From: Ignavibacteriales bacterium
Lineage (GTDB): Bacteria; Bacteroidota; Ignavibacteria; Ignavibacteriales; Melioribacteraceae
Reading direction: 5' to 3'
Length of the DNA stretch: 5,458 bases
Assembly: GCA_007280825.1 (NCBI GenBank)
Contig: QYQI01000047.1
Span: 1-5,458 of the forward strand
Notes under the pieces: model-generated
Told to the model about the DNA's origin: nothing
The model's database searches: none
The model's input: only the letters and a program-made list of their open reading frames with translations
In this document: positions 1 through 5,428 of the stretch, piece after piece
Layout of the letters: each line of letters opens with the position of its first letter
Position numbering within the stretch: the stretch's first letter is position 1
Translations under genes and position numbers: made by a program

Positions 1-427
1 CTTCATTTAACGATTTCTTATGATTTTTTATCTTGTTCTTAATGAGTTTAATGTTAATTAAAACTATTCCCAACGTTGAATGAAGAAGGATATAAAGTGG
101 GACTAAAAAAAACAGCAAGTATTTTTTTAGTAATTCACCTGAAAAAGTCTTTAAATTTTTTCCGATTGTGAAGAACAAAATTATTATTATAAACAAAATT
201 ATTGAAGGTATAATCCATGAGATTTTTAGAACGAGCTCTTCTTCTTTATACTTAATTGGCAGTTTTCGGTCATTATAAATAAAGGGGGGTAAGAGTAATA
301 GAAAATTCGCAATGTATAATGCAATCATTGTAAGCTGACTTGCTGGAATAAAGAGGCATATTGTGAAGAAAATTAAAAGTAAAATCCCGCAAGCTATTTC
401 GATAAAAAAAATTTTTGTTAAATTCAT
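1..427 (-). CDS. Partial integral membrane protein, Xre-associated (3' end outside window)
   Basis: An open frame begins at the ATG at 427-425 and stays open for 142 codons to the left edge, so the C-terminus and stop are missing. Its ATG overlaps the TGA of the regulator gene upstream (ATGA, 424-427), and a GGAG/AAGGA ribosome site lies at 431-439. The product starts MNLTKIFFIE and is very hydrophobic. Likely membrane helices lie at about residues 6-27, 33-50, 69-88 and 103-127, with a polar loop at about 51-68 (key residues E62-E64, L65, K68). There is no signal-peptidase site. The loop followed by a helix resembles the other membrane protein of this operon (GDELKLKI there, EEELVLKI here), which suggests two members of one broad family. 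No enzymatic motif is visible. The inferred role is a membrane partner controlled by the small Xre regulator. The frame and membrane nature are well supported; the function is unknown. Confidence 0.8.
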   Translation of the reverse strand, partial: MNLTKIFFIEIACGILLLIFFTICLFIPASQLTMIALYIANFLLLLPPFIYNDRKLPIKYKEEELVLKISWIIPSIILFIIIILFFTIGKNLKTFSGELLKKYLLFFLVPLYILLHSTLGIVLINIKLIKNKIKNHKKSLNE

Positions 428-624
428 TTTTCCTTCTCCAGAAAAAATATTTCCTCTACTTTTTTGTTAAACACTTTTCCAATCTTTAACGCGAGTGGCA
501 GACTCGGATCGTACTTTTCCCGCTCAATTGCGTTAATTGTTTGACGCGATACCTCCACAAGCTTTGCAAGATCTTCTTGAGATAACCTTCGCTCTGCACG
601 TAATATGTGAAGTGTGTTTTTCAT
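424..624 (-). CDS. Small Xre/Cro-CI family transcriptional regulator
   Basis: A 66-residue protein that is almost entirely a single HTH_3 (Cro/CI-type) domain. The positioning helix is near residues 15-23 (SQEDLAKLV) and the recognition helix near 26-36 (SRQTINAIERE). Next come the typical P40-S41-L42 turn, ALKIGKVF and a short tail ending IFFLEKEK. The length and the phrase SRQTINAIE match the compact YozG-like regulators, which commonly sit beside small membrane proteins. The start ATG overlaps the stop of the upstream membrane gene (ATGA, 621-624), and the stop overlaps the start of the downstream membrane gene, so translation is probably coupled. There is no separate effector-binding domain, so any signal must come through partners or protein level. 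It probably represses its own operon through the direct repeats at 1085-1118 (inference). Confidence 0.9.
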   Translation of the reverse strand: MKNTLHILRAERRLSQEDLAKLVEVSRQTINAIEREKYDPSLPLALKIGKVFNKKVEEIFFLEKEK

Positions 625-1046
625 TGATACTTATCTTTTACAAACTCTGCACCCAATACATAAGCTATAATTGCGATGACTGAAAGAATTACCAATATGT
701 AATTCAGCATTGTTGGTGCGAAATTCAGAAAAACAAAAATTAATGCGAAAAGAAAAACTAAAGAGGTTGTAAAAGCAATGTTCAAAGATTCTAAATGGAT
801 CTTGAGTTTTAATTCATCTCCCCGTAGAATTTGAAAATGATATCCCAGAGTACAGTAGATAAATCCAATCGTCCCCAACAAAGTTGAAAGAAAAAGAGTA
901 GCTCTGTAAATATATTTTGGAATACGAATTGTCTGCTCGATTGGTAACATTGCAAAAGCAAACATTGGTACAAAAAGAACTATCGATGATAAAATCAAAA
1001 TTGTTGTCTTATAAGGAAACGAAAAATTCTTTAGAATGTTTTTCAT
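621..1046 (-). CDS. Four-helix integral membrane protein, first gene of Xre-controlled operon
   Basis: A 141-residue protein with four probable membrane helices at about residues 14-34, 50-68, 87-107 and 113-133. The middle polar loop (about 70-86) carries GDELKLKIHLESLNIAF. A DE-x-x-x-x-I-x-x-(K/E)-A-like stretch just before helix 3 is common in small membrane proteins encoded next to YozG-type HTH regulators (DUF2178-like and related families); membership of a named family cannot be settled by eye. The start at 1046 is supported by an AGAGGT ribosome site at 1051-1056. The stop overlaps the start of the regulator by 4 bp. It is the first gene of a leftward operon. There are no catalytic residues, lipobox or cleavable signal peptide. 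The function is unknown, perhaps sensing or modulating the membrane. Confidence 0.85.
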   Translation of the reverse strand: MKNILKNFSFPYKTTILILSSIVLFVPMFAFAMLPIEQTIRIPKYIYRATLFLSTLLGTIGFIYCTLGYHFQILRGDELKLKIHLESLNIAFTTSLVFLFALIFVFLNFAPTMLNYILVILSVIAIIAYVLGAEFVKDKYQ

Positions 1047-1079
1047 ATTGACCTCTAACCAAATTAGTTACTAAACCAA

Positions 1080-1106
1080 CTTATAGTATTCTTTACAAAA
1101 AGTCAA
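1080..1106 (-). promoter_or_regulatory. Candidate promoter of the leftward membrane/Xre operon
   Basis: Read on the minus strand, TTGACT (1106-1101) resembles a -35 box and TATAAG (1085-1080) a -10 box. The spacer is 15 bp, shorter than the usual 17. A start site near 1073 would leave a short leader before the AGAGGT ribosome site at 1051-1056. Both boxes are interleaved with the direct repeats described separately. Prediction only. Confidence 0.45.
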
Positions 1107-1118
1107 GTATGCTTTACA
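1085..1118. promoter_or_regulatory. Tandem 13-bp direct repeat, candidate operator for the Xre regulator
   Basis: AGTATTCTTTACA at 1085-1097 and AGTATGCTTTACA at 1106-1118 match at 12 of 13 positions. They start 21 bp apart, about two helical turns, so both would face the same side of the DNA. The first lies in the -35/-10 spacer and touches the -10 box; the second abuts the -35 box. The second copy also contains a short inverted repeat, TATG-CTTTA-CATA (1108-1120). The position suits autorepression by the small HTH protein, which is inferred. Confidence 0.5.
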
Positions 1119-1177
1119 TAGCATTTTTAACAATTCTTATTAAAAGCCTTCAGAGTTAAAAACAGAAACCTCGAAGG

Positions 1178-1204
1178 TTGTTTGAAGGGGAATTCGTAAT
1201 TTTG
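1178..1204 (+). promoter_or_regulatory. Candidate Bacteroidetes-type promoter for tnaA
   Basis: TAATTTTG at 1197-1204 matches the Bacteroidetes -7 consensus TAnnTTTG exactly. A TTG at 1178-1180 could serve as the -33 element, but the 16-bp gap is a little short. Transcription would begin near 1211, giving a leader of about 32 nt that contains the GAGGA ribosome site at 1234-1238. No Trp-containing leader peptide like tnaC is present. Confidence 0.35.
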
Positions 1205-1242
1205 TTCAAAGAAAAAAATTTTCATCCTACATCGAGGATTTC

Positions 1243-2613
1243 ATGAAGACCATCATTGAACCATTCAAAATTAAATCTGTAGAACCGATTAGATTTACCA
1301 CAAGAGAAGAGCGAGTTAAAATTTTAGAAGAAGCCGGTTACAATACTTTTTTGATTCGTGCTGATGATGTGCTGATTGATTTTCTAACCGATAGCGGAAC
1401 ATCTGCAATGAGTTCTGAACAATGGGCGGGGATAATGCGAGGTGATGAATCGTATGCGGGCGCAAAAAGTTTTTACAATTTTGAAGCGGCAGTTAAAAAA
1501 ATTACCGGTGATGAATTTATCATTCCAACTCATCAAGGAAGAGCTGCCGAAAAAATTATCTTTTCAATTCTCGGCGGACCGGGAAAATATTTTGCGAGTA
1601 ATACATTTTTCGATACAACACGTGCAAACATAGAATTCAGCGGCGCTGAAGCTGTTGATCTTTTGGTGGAAATTGGGAAACATCCCGAGCAGCGAGCACC
1701 ATTCAAAGGCAATATGGATGTTGAAGCTCTCGAAGCGTTCATTAAAAAAGTTGGCAAAGAAAATATTCCTCTCATTGTTCTAACGGTAACAAACAATTCC
1801 GGCGGCGGTCAACCTGTTTCGATGCAAAATATTAGAGAAGTAAAAAATGTGTGTAAGAAATACGGCTTACCTTTATTCCTTGATGCATGCCGTTTTGCAG
1901 AGAACGCATATTTCATCAAACTTCGAGAAAAAGGTTACGAGAATAAATCCGTTCTGGAAATTTGCAGGGAAATGTTTTCATACGCAGATGGTTCAACGAT
2001 GAGTGCAAAAAAAGATGCGCTTGTAAATATCGGCGGATGGCTTTCACTCAACGATGAAGAACTCGCGATGAAATGCCGCAATCTTCTAATTGTAACGGAA
2101 GGATTTCCAACTTACGGCGGATTAGCGGGACGGGATCTTGAAGCCATTGCTCAAGGTTTGGAAGAAGTTGTTGATGAACATTATCTTCAGTATAGGATTC
2201 GCAGCACAGAATATCTCGGAGAAAAAATGCTGAGTGCAGGGATCCCAATTATTGAACCGCCGGGCGGACATGCAATTTACATTGATGCAAAAAGATTTCT
2301 TCCTAATATTCCAGCGGAACAATATCCGGGACATTCAATTGTGTGCGAAATTTATATTGAAGGCGGAATTCGTGCGTGCGAAATCGGCAGTATTATGTTT
2401 GGAAAATATGATAAACAAGGAAAATTAATTCCGGCAATGATGGAGCTTGTGCGTCTCGCAATTCCTAGAAGAGTTTATACACAAAGTCATGTTGATTACG
2501 TTGCTGAAGTTTTAATCGAGGTTTATAAGAATAGAAGTAAAATGAAGGGTTACAAAATTATTTACGAAGCGCCTATGCTTAGACACTTCACTGCTAAATT
2601 CAAACCTCTTTAA
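1243..2613 (+). CDS. tnaA: Tryptophanase (tryptophan indole-lyase)
   Basis: A PLP-dependent beta-eliminating lyase converting L-tryptophan to indole, pyruvate and ammonia in the cytoplasm; the family forms tetramers activated by K+ or NH4+. The protein has 456 residues, equal to Citrobacter tyrosine phenol-lyase, and the two align nearly without gaps. The shared catalytic set is present: T49/S51, Y71, R100, F123, N185, D214, R217, the PLP lysine K257 within MSAKKD, and R404. The residues that separate the two enzymes point to tryptophanase: D124 in FFDTT (Thr in the phenol-lyase), I381 in ACEIG (Arg in the phenol-lyase, where it contacts the phenol OH), and H448 in LRHFTAK (Phe in the phenol-lyase). 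Parts of the body (NTFLI, GGLAGRDLEA, IPRRVYTQ) read more like the phenol-lyase. The ATG at 1243 has GAGGA at 1234-1238. No tnaB permease or tnaC adjoins. Substrate choice is inferred from these residues. Confidence 0.93.
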   Translation: MKTIIEPFKIKSVEPIRFTTREERVKILEEAGYNTFLIRADDVLIDFLTDSGTSAMSSEQWAGIMRGDESYAGAKSFYNFEAAVKKITGDEFIIPTHQGRAAEKIIFSILGGPGKYFASNTFFDTTRANIEFSGAEAVDLLVEIGKHPEQRAPFKGNMDVEALEAFIKKVGKENIPLIVLTVTNNSGGGQPVSMQNIREVKNVCKKYGLPLFLDACRFAENAYFIKLREKGYENKSVLEICREMFSYADGSTMSAKKDALVNIGGWLSLNDEELAMKCRNLLIVTEGFPTYGGLAGRDLEAIAQGLEEVVDEHYLQYRIRSTEYLGEKMLSAGIPIIEPPGGHAIYIDAKRFLPNIPAEQYPGHSIVCEIYIEGGIRACEIGSIMFGKYDKQGKLIPAMMELVRLAIPRRVYTQSHVDYVAEVLIEVYKNRSKMKGYKIIYEAPMLRHFTAKFKPL

Positions 2614-2637
2614 TTCTTCGCGAACTTGCTGGTTATT

Positions 2638-2678
2638 TGCACACTCAGTGTTTTAGCTTATTAGCTGCCGGGTGTGCA
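2638..2678 (+). other. Hairpin in the tnaA/DUF4905-like gene spacer
   Basis: TGCACAC at 2638-2644 can pair with GTGTGCA at 2672-2678 (7 bp). An inner CAG/CTG pairing (2646-2648 with 2665-2667) and a small AGCT-TATT-AGCT hairpin (2655-2666) sit in the loop. No T-run follows, so it is not a standard intrinsic terminator. The structure ends three bases before the GGAG ribosome site of the next gene, so it could affect translation or protect the downstream mRNA. The role is inferred. Confidence 0.4.
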
Positions 2679-2680
2679 TA

Positions 2681-2684
2681 GGAG
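2681..2684 (+). promoter_or_regulatory. Ribosome binding site that fixes the start of the DUF4905-like gene
   Basis: GGAG followed by AAAG and then ATG at 2689 gives a well-spaced ribosome site. It favours ATG 2689 over the in-frame GTG at 2674, which has no such site and lies in the arm of the spacer hairpin. Confidence 0.7.
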
Positions 2685-2688
2685 AAAG

Positions 2689-3504
2689 ATGAAAAAACAT
2701 TTCACATATAAATCTGATAAACAAATCTGGAGAATTCTAATTTCCGATTCCGATAAACTTATTCTTGAAACGAGAGATCTTGACACAAAAGAAGTTTTCT
2801 TCAATTGTTATTACATAGAAAACGGAGAAAATATTTTTTGCGATTTTCAGCTTGATGAAAAATGCTGGGTGGGCATTGAGGAAATTTATAAAGATATTAT
2901 TTTCTTCCACTACTTTCCCAAACCGGATATGCCTCATCATAAGGGAATAATTGCATTTGATATTGCATCGCAAAATATTTTATGGACGAATAATGAATCC
3001 TCTTTTCTCTTTGCAAGTGACGAAAAAGTTTACGGATTCAAACAAGGATTTGAAGAAAGATATTTTTCGGCTTTAAATTATTTAGACGGCGAGCTAATTG
3101 AGGAATTCGACTCAGACCATAAAAAGATAAACGCATTACAAAAATCTGCGGAAAATGAAAAAGATTGGAGTTCGTATCTTTATCCCAAAGTTTTTTCAAA
3201 TGATGAAATAGATTCTAGAATTGCTGAAGCAATACGAAGACAGATCAATAATACCAGCGTTGAAGGAGAAGTAGAGTATAATTCAAAAAACGATCTGCTC
3301 TTCTTTAACTTTCACACAAAAGTATTGGAGAATAGTTTTGTAAATAAATTTCTTGCCGTGGACCTTAACTCAAACAAAGTGATTTTAACTGAGGTCTTAA
3401 ACGCCAATGCTCAGGCATTATTTACGGATTCATTCTTTGTTTATAAAAAACATCTTTTCCTTCTACGTGAAAAGAATGAAGTTATTGTTTATAAGTTAGA
3501 ATAA
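2689..3504 (+). CDS. DUF4905-like protein, probable beta-propeller-type cytoplasmic protein
   Basis: A 271-residue protein from ATG 2689, beginning MKKHFTYKSD. It has no signal peptide or membrane helix, so it is probably cytoplasmic. The sequence is rich in alternating strands. IWRILISDSDKLILETRD (about 13-30) and GIIAFDIASQNILW (about 86-99) look like blades of a PQQ/WD-type propeller, with the usual 'A-x-D-x-x-x-x-x-x-x-W' pattern. A further strand-rich region runs from about 200 to 270. The phrase KPDMPHHKGI (78-87) is a likely family signature. It resembles DUF4905, a Bacteroidetes family of unknown function and similar length; this is from memory and unchecked. The stop lies one base before the AMMECR1 start, so the two are almost certainly co-transcribed and perhaps translationally coupled. 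No catalytic site is recognised. Confidence 0.75.
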   Translation: MKKHFTYKSDKQIWRILISDSDKLILETRDLDTKEVFFNCYYIENGENIFCDFQLDEKCWVGIEEIYKDIIFFHYFPKPDMPHHKGIIAFDIASQNILWTNNESSFLFASDEKVYGFKQGFEERYFSALNYLDGELIEEFDSDHKKINALQKSAENEKDWSSYLYPKVFSNDEIDSRIAEAIRRQINNTSVEGEVEYNSKNDLLFFNFHTKVLENSFVNKFLAVDLNSNKVILTEVLNANAQALFTDSFFVYKKHLFLLREKNEVIVYKLE

Positions 3505-3505
3505 A

Positions 3506-4069
3506 ATGAAAATAACATTAGAAGAGAAAAAAATTCTTCTCGATATTGCGCGTACTTCAATTAAATCTATTTTTACCGGAGAGAAAATCCCGGAACCAGA
3601 TTATGGGAAACATCCGGTTTTCAAATCGCACTCGGGAGCTTTTGTAACTCTTACAAAAGCCGGTTCACTGCGCGGATGTATCGGGTACATTATTTCTGAC
3701 AGTCCGTTATTCGAAACCGTATGTGATGCGGCGATACATGCATCGCAAAACGATCCGCGGTTTCCTTCTGTCAGTCAATCGGAGATTAAAGATCTCTCAA
3801 TAGAAATTTCAGTTTTATCAGAACCATTTCCGCTTAACAGTTATGATGAAATTGAAATCGGCAAGCACGGATTAATTCTTGAAGAAAAAGGAAAACGCGG
3901 ACTTTTACTGCCTCAAGTTCCAATTGAACATCATATGAATCGTGAACAATATCTCGATGCAATTTGTCAGAAGTCGGGATTTTCGCCCGGCTATTGGAAA
4001 ACAAAACAGCTTAAGCTCAACGCTTTTACTGCAACTATTTTTTGTGAAAAAGATTTGGAGGCGAAATGA
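3506..4069 (+). CDS. amrA: AMMECR1-domain protein (AmmeMemoRadiSam system protein A)
   Basis: A 187-residue protein that is essentially one AMMECR1 domain, the usual size for bacterial and archaeal members. It has the hallmark LRGCIG at residues 55-60 preceded by G41-like HSGAFVTL, then DPRFPSV (83-89), IEISVLSEP (99-107), GKHGLILE (119-126) and GLLLPQVP (132-139). It ends with W164-K and LNAFTATIF. The protein is soluble, with no signal peptide. The family occurs in all domains of life; its reaction is not established, though the invariant LRGC motif suggests a binding or catalytic site. The ATG at 3506 follows the previous stop by one base and lacks a clear ribosome site, which points to coupling. 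Its own stop overlaps the MEMO start (ATGA, 4066-4069). This A-B order is typical of AmmeMemoRadiSam loci. The symbol follows common usage for this system and is a convenience. Confidence 0.93.
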   Translation: MKITLEEKKILLDIARTSIKSIFTGEKIPEPDYGKHPVFKSHSGAFVTLTKAGSLRGCIGYIISDSPLFETVCDAAIHASQNDPRFPSVSQSEIKDLSIEISVLSEPFPLNSYDEIEIGKHGLILEEKGKRGLLLPQVPIEHHMNREQYLDAICQKSGFSPGYWKTKQLKLNAFTATIFCEKDLEAK

Positions 4070-4884
4070 AAAATGTTCGTGAACCGGCAGTTGCAGGAAT
4101 GTTTTATCCTTCATCTTCCAGCAAATTAAAAGAAGATGTTCAACTTCTGCTCGACAATTATAAACCACAAGAGAAATTTAATAATGTTGTAGGGATTGTT
4201 TCACCTCATGCAGGATATATTTATTCTGGAAAGACGGCAGCATTTGTATTCAACGTAGTTAAGGGAAAAAATTATAAAACAATAATTATTATTTCACCAA
4301 GCCATAGAGAATATTTTGCCGGGATTTCTATTTACAACGGGGATGCATATAAAACCCCGCTTGGCGAAGTTCCGATTAATAAAGAAATGAGATATGAATT
4401 GGTGATTGATAGTAAAATCATTTTTAATGGAATAAACGGACACCGCACCGAGCATGCTGTTGAAGTTCAAATTCCGTTTCTACAAATGGTGATGAATAAT
4501 TTTTCTATTGTTCCTATCGTGATGGGTGATCAAAATAAAATGTGTATCAATGAACTTTCTCAAAGATTAGCTGAAGTTATGGATGATGAGACATTAATTA
4601 TTGCGAGCTCGGATCTTTCTCACTTCCACTCAAAAGAACAAGCAGACAAACGCGATTCTATTGTAGAAAAACGAATTGCCGAATTTGATTATGAAAATTT
4701 GCAGTATGATTTAGAAACCGGAAAATGTGAAGCATGCGGCGGCGGAGCTATTGTTGCAATGATGAAAACAGCGGATCTTATAAAAAAGAAAAAATCTAAA
4801 ATCCTCTCGCGTACCGATTCCGGAGATGTTACTGGTGATAATTTCGAAGTTGTCGGATATTTAAGTGCGGTGGTTTTTAGTTGA
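4066..4884 (+). CDS. amrB: MEMO-family protein (AmmeMemoRadiSam system protein B)
   Basis: A 272-residue protein of the MEMO/LigB-like fold, related to class III extradiol dioxygenases. It starts REPAVAGMFYPSS (residues 5-17), a hallmark of the family. SPHAGYIYSG follows (46-55, H48), then SPSH (77-80, H80), GHRTEHAVEVQIPFLQ (125-140, H126/H130), SSDLSHFH (181-188) and CEACGGGAI (221-229, C224). H48, H80 and C224 match in position the metal ligands reported for human MEMO1 (H49, H81, C244), so a metal site, probably iron, is expected. GGAGG at 4057-4061 supports the ATG at 4066, which overlaps the AMMECR1 stop by 4 bp. There is no signal peptide or membrane helix. The true substrate is unknown. 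The radical SAM partner is not nearby, so it must be encoded elsewhere or be absent. Confidence 0.94.
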   Translation: MKNVREPAVAGMFYPSSSSKLKEDVQLLLDNYKPQEKFNNVVGIVSPHAGYIYSGKTAAFVFNVVKGKNYKTIIIISPSHREYFAGISIYNGDAYKTPLGEVPINKEMRYELVIDSKIIFNGINGHRTEHAVEVQIPFLQMVMNNFSIVPIVMGDQNKMCINELSQRLAEVMDDETLIIASSDLSHFHSKEQADKRDSIVEKRIAEFDYENLQYDLETGKCEACGGGAIVAMMKTADLIKKKKSKILSRTDSGDVTGDNFEVVGYLSAVVFS

Positions 4885-4909
4885 ATGATCGGATAGCTTT
4901 CATTAAATT
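4881..4909 (+). promoter_or_regulatory. Weak candidate promoter for the toxin-antitoxin pair
   Basis: TTGAAT (4881-4886) and TAAATT (4904-4909) are 17 bp apart, each matching a sigma70 box at 4 of 6 positions. The site begins inside the stop of the MEMO gene and would start transcription about 20 nt before the antitoxin ATG at 4936. No inverted-repeat operator is obvious. Read-through from the upstream operon is equally possible, as no terminator is seen in the 51-bp gap. Confidence 0.3.
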
Positions 4910-4935
4910 TATTACAACAACAATCAAAGATATTT

Positions 4936-5127
4936 ATGGAAACAGCAAACACAAAAAAGAAAATTCTCCAAGCCATTGGTGAACTTCCCGATAAAATTGA
5001 AATAGAAGATGCTATGGAAAAACTTTACTTCCTTTACAAGATTGAAAAAGGAATAAAGCAAGCGGATAGCGGCGAAAAGATAGATCATCAAACGGTTAAA
5101 GAGAGATTTCAAAAGTGGCGCGAGTAA
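4936..5127 (+). CDS. Type II antitoxin of a RelE/ParE-type module
   Basis: A 63-residue, charged and probably helical protein. It reads as a known small antitoxin pattern: residues about 13-36 (AIGELPDKIEIEDAMEKLYFLYKI) fit 'LP-x-x-x-x-(I/V)-E-(D/E)-A-x-x-x-L-Y' and are followed by E37-K38-G39-I40, ADSGEKIDHQTVKERFQKW. These proteins typically sit directly before RelE/ParE toxins and neutralise them by wrapping with their C-terminus; the IDHQTVKERFQKW tail is the likely toxin-binding part. There is no clear ribbon-helix-helix at the N-terminus, so DNA-binding autorepression is uncertain. The ATG at 4936 has only a weak AAAGAT ribosome site. The stop falls 13 bp inside the toxin gene. The family name was recognised by pattern only. 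Confidence 0.8.
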   Translation: METANTKKKILQAIGELPDKIEIEDAMEKLYFLYKIEKGIKQADSGEKIDHQTVKERFQKWRE

Positions 5128-5399
5128 CTTGGACGAATCAAGCTATTTCCGATCTTCAAGATATTTGTGAATTCATTTCAAAGGATTCATTCCATTACGC
5201 GCAAATTACTGCTCAAAAAATATTTTTGTCTGTAGAGAAACTAATTCCTTACCCCGAATTGGGAAGAATTGTTCCCGAACTTAATAACCCCGAGATTCGA
5301 GAAATAGTTCTTGGCAATTATAGAATTATTTACAGATATAAAAACAACGAGGTTGAAATTCTTACAGTTTATCACTCAGCACGACTTCTGAATTTGTAG
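5115..5399 (+). CDS. RelE/ParE family toxin
   Basis: A 94-residue protein with the full RelE/ParE fold pattern. The N-terminal strand and helix are VTWTNQAISDLQDICEFIS (about 4-22), followed by a second helix ending EKLIPYPELGR (41-51). The core then has REIVLGNYRIIYRY (62-75), and the final strand is VEILTVYHSARLL (80-92). The P46, G50-R51, G67-N68-Y69-R70 and H87-S88-A89-R90 landmarks are all present, so the toxin looks intact. Members act either on gyrase (ParE) or by cutting mRNA in the ribosome (RelE); the sequence does not decide between them. Translation begins with GTG at 5115, inside the antitoxin gene (13-bp overlap), with a GAGAG stretch at 5101-5105 as ribosome site. The overlap and weak start would keep the toxin below its antitoxin. 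Confidence 0.92.
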   Translation: MARVTWTNQAISDLQDICEFISKDSFHYAQITAQKIFLSVEKLIPYPELGRIVPELNNPEIREIVLGNYRIIYRYKNNEVEILTVYHSARLLNL

Positions 5400-5428
5400 T
5401 TCTAATTGCACTATAGTAGAATTTTTTT

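Noticed and set aside
1109..1159. A 16-codon frame (ATG CTT TAC ...) upstream of tnaA, considered as a tnaC-type leader peptide.
   Set aside because: It contains no tryptophan, overlaps the operator/promoter region, has no ribosome site and would end well before the likely tnaA transcription start.
1167..1237. Possible anti-Shine-Dalgarno switch: CCTCGA (1169-1174) can pair either with the tnaA ribosome region TCGAGG (1232-1237) or, as AACCT, with AGGTT (1175-1179).
   Set aside because: The pairings are only 5-6 bp, expected by chance, and the better promoter candidate would start transcription downstream of the first arm.
1533..1796. An 87-codon open frame on the minus strand inside tnaA, and similar frames at 1442-1633, 2048-2248, 2122-2334 and 2234-2428.
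   Set aside because: All lie fully within the strongly supported tryptophanase gene, lack ribosome sites and show no recognisable protein features.
1243..2613. Annotation as tyrosine phenol-lyase.
   Set aside because: The length and several segments fit, but D124, I381 and H448 are the tryptophanase residues; Arg381, which contacts the phenol group in the phenol-lyase, is missing.
2638..2678. Intrinsic terminator for tnaA.
   Set aside because: The stem is followed by ATAGGAGAAAG rather than a T-run, on either strand.
2737..2973. Minus-strand open frames at 2737-2973, 3905-4168, 4689-4976 and 4924-5112.
   Set aside because: They are opposite-strand shadows of the DUF4905-like, AMMECR1, MEMO and antitoxin genes with low-complexity, cysteine- and phenylalanine-rich translations.
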